DNA from: Blastococcus sp. PRF04-17
Lineage (GTDB): Bacteria > Actinomycetota > Actinomycetes > Mycobacteriales > Geodermatophilaceae
NCBI RefSeq assembly: GCF_023016265.1
Contig: NZ_CP095412.1
Location: 3,596,001 to 3,660,000, forward strand
Direction of reading: 5' to 3'
Length of the DNA stretch: 64,000 bases
The number at the start of each line of letters is the position of its first letter. Position 1 is the stretch's first letter. Below are positions 62,558 to 64,000 of the stretch, piece by piece. A program made the position numbers and the translations under genes. Under the pieces are notes generated by a model, which was not told the origin of the DNA, made no database searches, and worked only from the letters and a program-made list of their open reading frames with translations.

Positions 62558-63316
62558 GTGACGACTCCTCCGGGCACCCTCATCCTGCTCCGCCACGGCG
62601 AGAGCGAGTGGAACAAGGCGAACCTGTTCACCGGCTGGGTCGACGTCCCGTTGTCGGAGAAGGGCCGGGTCGAGGCCGCGCGTGGCGGCGAGCTGCTGGC
62701 CGAGCACGACCTGCTGCCGGACATCGCGCACACATCGGTGCTCAAGCGCGCCATCGCCACCGCCGAGCTGTCGCTCGCCGCCGCCGACCGCCAGTGGATC
62801 CCGGTCAAGCGCTCGTGGCGGCTCAACGAGCGGCACTACGGCGCGCTCCAGGGCAAGGACAAGGCCGCGACTCTCGCCGAGTACGGCGAGGAGCAGTTCA
62901 TGATCTGGCGCCGGTCGTACGACACGCCACCCCCGCCGATCGACCCGAGCGACCAGTACTCGCAGGACGGCGACCCGCGCTACGCGATGCTGCCGTCGGA
63001 GGTCCGCCCGGCGACCGAGTGCCTGGCCGACGTCGTCGTCCGCATGCTCCCGTACTGGTACGACGCGATCGTGCCCGACCTGCGCACCGGCGCCACGGTG
63101 CTCGTGGCCGCGCACGGCAACAGCCTGCGCGCGCTGGTGAAGCACCTCGACGGCATGGGGGACGACGAGGTGGTCGGGCTGAACATCCCGACGGGAGTGC
63201 CGCTGCGCTACGACCTGGACGACGACCTGAAGCCGGTCCGGCCCGGTGGCGAGTACCTCGACCCGGACGCGGCCGCCGCCGCCATCGAGGCGGTCAAGAA
63301 CCAGGGCAAGAAATAG
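62558..63316 (+). CDS. gpmA: 2,3-bisphosphoglycerate-dependent phosphoglycerate mutase
   Basis: 252 residues, GTG start. It interconverts 3- and 2-phosphoglycerate in glycolysis. The catalytic His is in [24 protein letters not shown] and [16 protein letters not shown] complete the site, and the length is standard for dPGM. In mycobacteria gpm1 precedes senX3-regX3; here phoU follows convergently. Confidence 0.96.
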   Translation: MTTPPGTLILLRHGESEWNKANLFTGWVDVPLSEKGRVEAARGGELLAEHDLLPDIAHTSVLKRAIATAELSLAAADRQWIPVKRSWRLNERHYGALQGKDKAATLAEYGEEQFMIWRRSYDTPPPPIDPSDQYSQDGDPRYAMLPSEVRPATECLADVVVRMLPYWYDAIVPDLRTGATVLVAAHGNSLRALVKHLDGMGDDEVVGLNIPTGVPLRYDLDDDLKPVRPGGEYLDPDAAAAAIEAVKNQGKK

Positions 63317-63371
63317 CGGACCCCTCTGCCCCACCCCTCGCAGGCTGGGAGCGGGACCTGCCAGAAGGGCC
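63316..63371. repeat. Dispersed intergenic repeat (type B), second copy
   Basis: GGACCCCTCTGCCCC, CTCGCAGGCT and GGGACCTGCC match the order of blocks at 47503-47562. It lies between the convergent gpmA and phoU, and may act as a terminator. Confidence 0.5.
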
Positions 63372-64000
63372 TCAGCTCGCGCTGACCGTCGTCCCCCGTT
63401 CGCCGGTCACCAGGTACACGACCCGGCGCGCGACGCTGACCGCGTGGTCGGCGAACCGCTCGTAGTAGCGGCCGAGCAGGGTGATGTCGATCGCCGTCTC
63501 GACGCCGTAGGGCCAGTCGTCGGACAGGAGCTGCCGGAACAGTCCGCGGTGCAGGCGGTCCATCGCGTCGTCGTCGGACTCCAGCTCGCGGGCGGCGTCG
63601 ACGTTGCGCGTCGCGATCACCGTCCCGGCCTTGGCGACGAGCATCTCGGCGACGTGCCCGGCCTCGAGGAACGCGGGGCGGACCTCCTGCGGGACGGCGT
63701 GGTCCGGGAAGCGCATCCGGGCGACCTTCGCGATGTGCTCGGCGAGGTCCCCCATGCGCTCGAGGTCGCTGGCGATGCGCGTCGCGACGACGATCGTCCG
63801 CAGGTCGGTGGCGACCGGCTGCTGGCGCGCCAGCAGGGTGAAGCAGCGCTGGTCGATGCTCTCCCGGGTGGCGTCGATCTGCTCGTCGCCCGCGATCACG
63901 AGGTCGGCGAGCGCGACGTCCGCGTCCAGCAGGGCGGTGGTGGCGGTGCTCATCTGCGAGCCCACCGTGTTCGCCAGCTCGACCAAGCAGTTGCGGATGT
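63372..64000 (-). CDS. phoU: Phosphate signalling protein PhoU, cut by the window edge
   Basis: At least 209 residues of a helical-bundle PhoU; the N-terminus lies beyond the right edge, since the frame stays open to base 64000. The metal-cluster motifs ERMGDLAEHIAK and YYERFADHAVSVARR (E/DxxxD) are present, one per repeat. PhoU links the Pst transporter to the phosphate-sensing kinase and prevents PHO induction when phosphate is ample. It is not next to either pst operon. Placement near gpmA suggests senX3-regX3 may lie just outside. Confidence 0.93.
   Translation of the reverse strand, partial: IRNCLVELANTVGSQMSTATTALLDADVALADLVIAGDEQIDATRESIDQRCFTLLARQQPVATDLRTIVVATRIASDLERMGDLAEHIAKVARMRFPDHAVPQEVRPAFLEAGHVAEMLVAKAGTVIATRNVDAARELESDDDAMDRLHRGLFRQLLSDDWPYGVETAIDITLLGRYYERFADHAVSVARRVVYLVTGERGTTVSAS

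Overview
The window is chromosomal DNA of a high-GC actinobacterium, most likely a member of the Geodermatophilaceae (Blastococcus, Modestobacter, Geodermatophilus). The reasons are the very GC-rich codon use, mycothiol genes (mshA, mshD), an HbhA-like protein, RsiG, GlnR, an LCP-LytR_C protein and DUF222/HNH proteins. Gene order recalls two Mycobacterium tuberculosis blocks, roughly Rv0811-Rv0822 and Rv0474-Rv0491; this is from memory and was not aligned. I see no rRNA, tRNA, CRISPR array, prophage or plasmid functions. The only clear mobile element is one IS1182-type insertion sequence.

Layout. 0-6.4 kb: a MarR-controlled DHA2 efflux pump and the helicase HrpA. 6.4-8.2 kb: the IS. 8.2-10.8 kb: a small HTH protein with palindromic operators, an RsbW-type ATPase and a cytochrome P450. 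10.9-14.7 kb: sulfate activation (cysD, cysN, cysQ) and a thioesterase. 14.7-21.8 kb: a two-component system, a siderophore-interacting protein, small DUF proteins and a degenerate LCP protein. 21.8-31 kb: two complete phosphate transporters (pstSCAB) facing away from each other around an OmpR-type regulator, with 11-bp PHO-box repeats at all three promoters. 31-36.6 kb: mshD, glnR, a membrane protein, lmeA, thiX, then a cysteine-rich leader peptide ahead of a DUF4395-cysA2-DUF1416 sulfur operon. 36.7-44.6 kb: a TetR-epimerase pair, an FABP-like protein, a DUF885 peptidase, nhaA and pabC. 44.6-50.5 kb: fur, ygfZ, a BKACE enzyme, rsiG, asparaginase, and the XRE regulator-hbhA-DUF2516 block. 50.5-57.3 kb: a macro-domain protein, SAM-dependent enzymes, a DUF222/HNH protein, murB and an SDR. 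57.4-64 kb: mshA, YbjN, a second DHA2 pump, a BioF-like enzyme, gpmA and phoU, which runs off the right edge.

Together the genes cover phosphate uptake and sensing, sulfate/cysteine metabolism, mycothiol synthesis and envelope upkeep. Eight otherwise well-conserved genes are interrupted by single-base shifts (hrpA, cysQ, the LCP gene, pstB, the second pstS, the second pstC, the DUF885 gene, pabC). Six of these lie exactly at runs of five C or G where the frame demands six. The pattern points to homopolymer under-calling in the assembly, or to a mutation hot spot, rather than to eight independent gene losses. I annotate these as whole genes with the break described.
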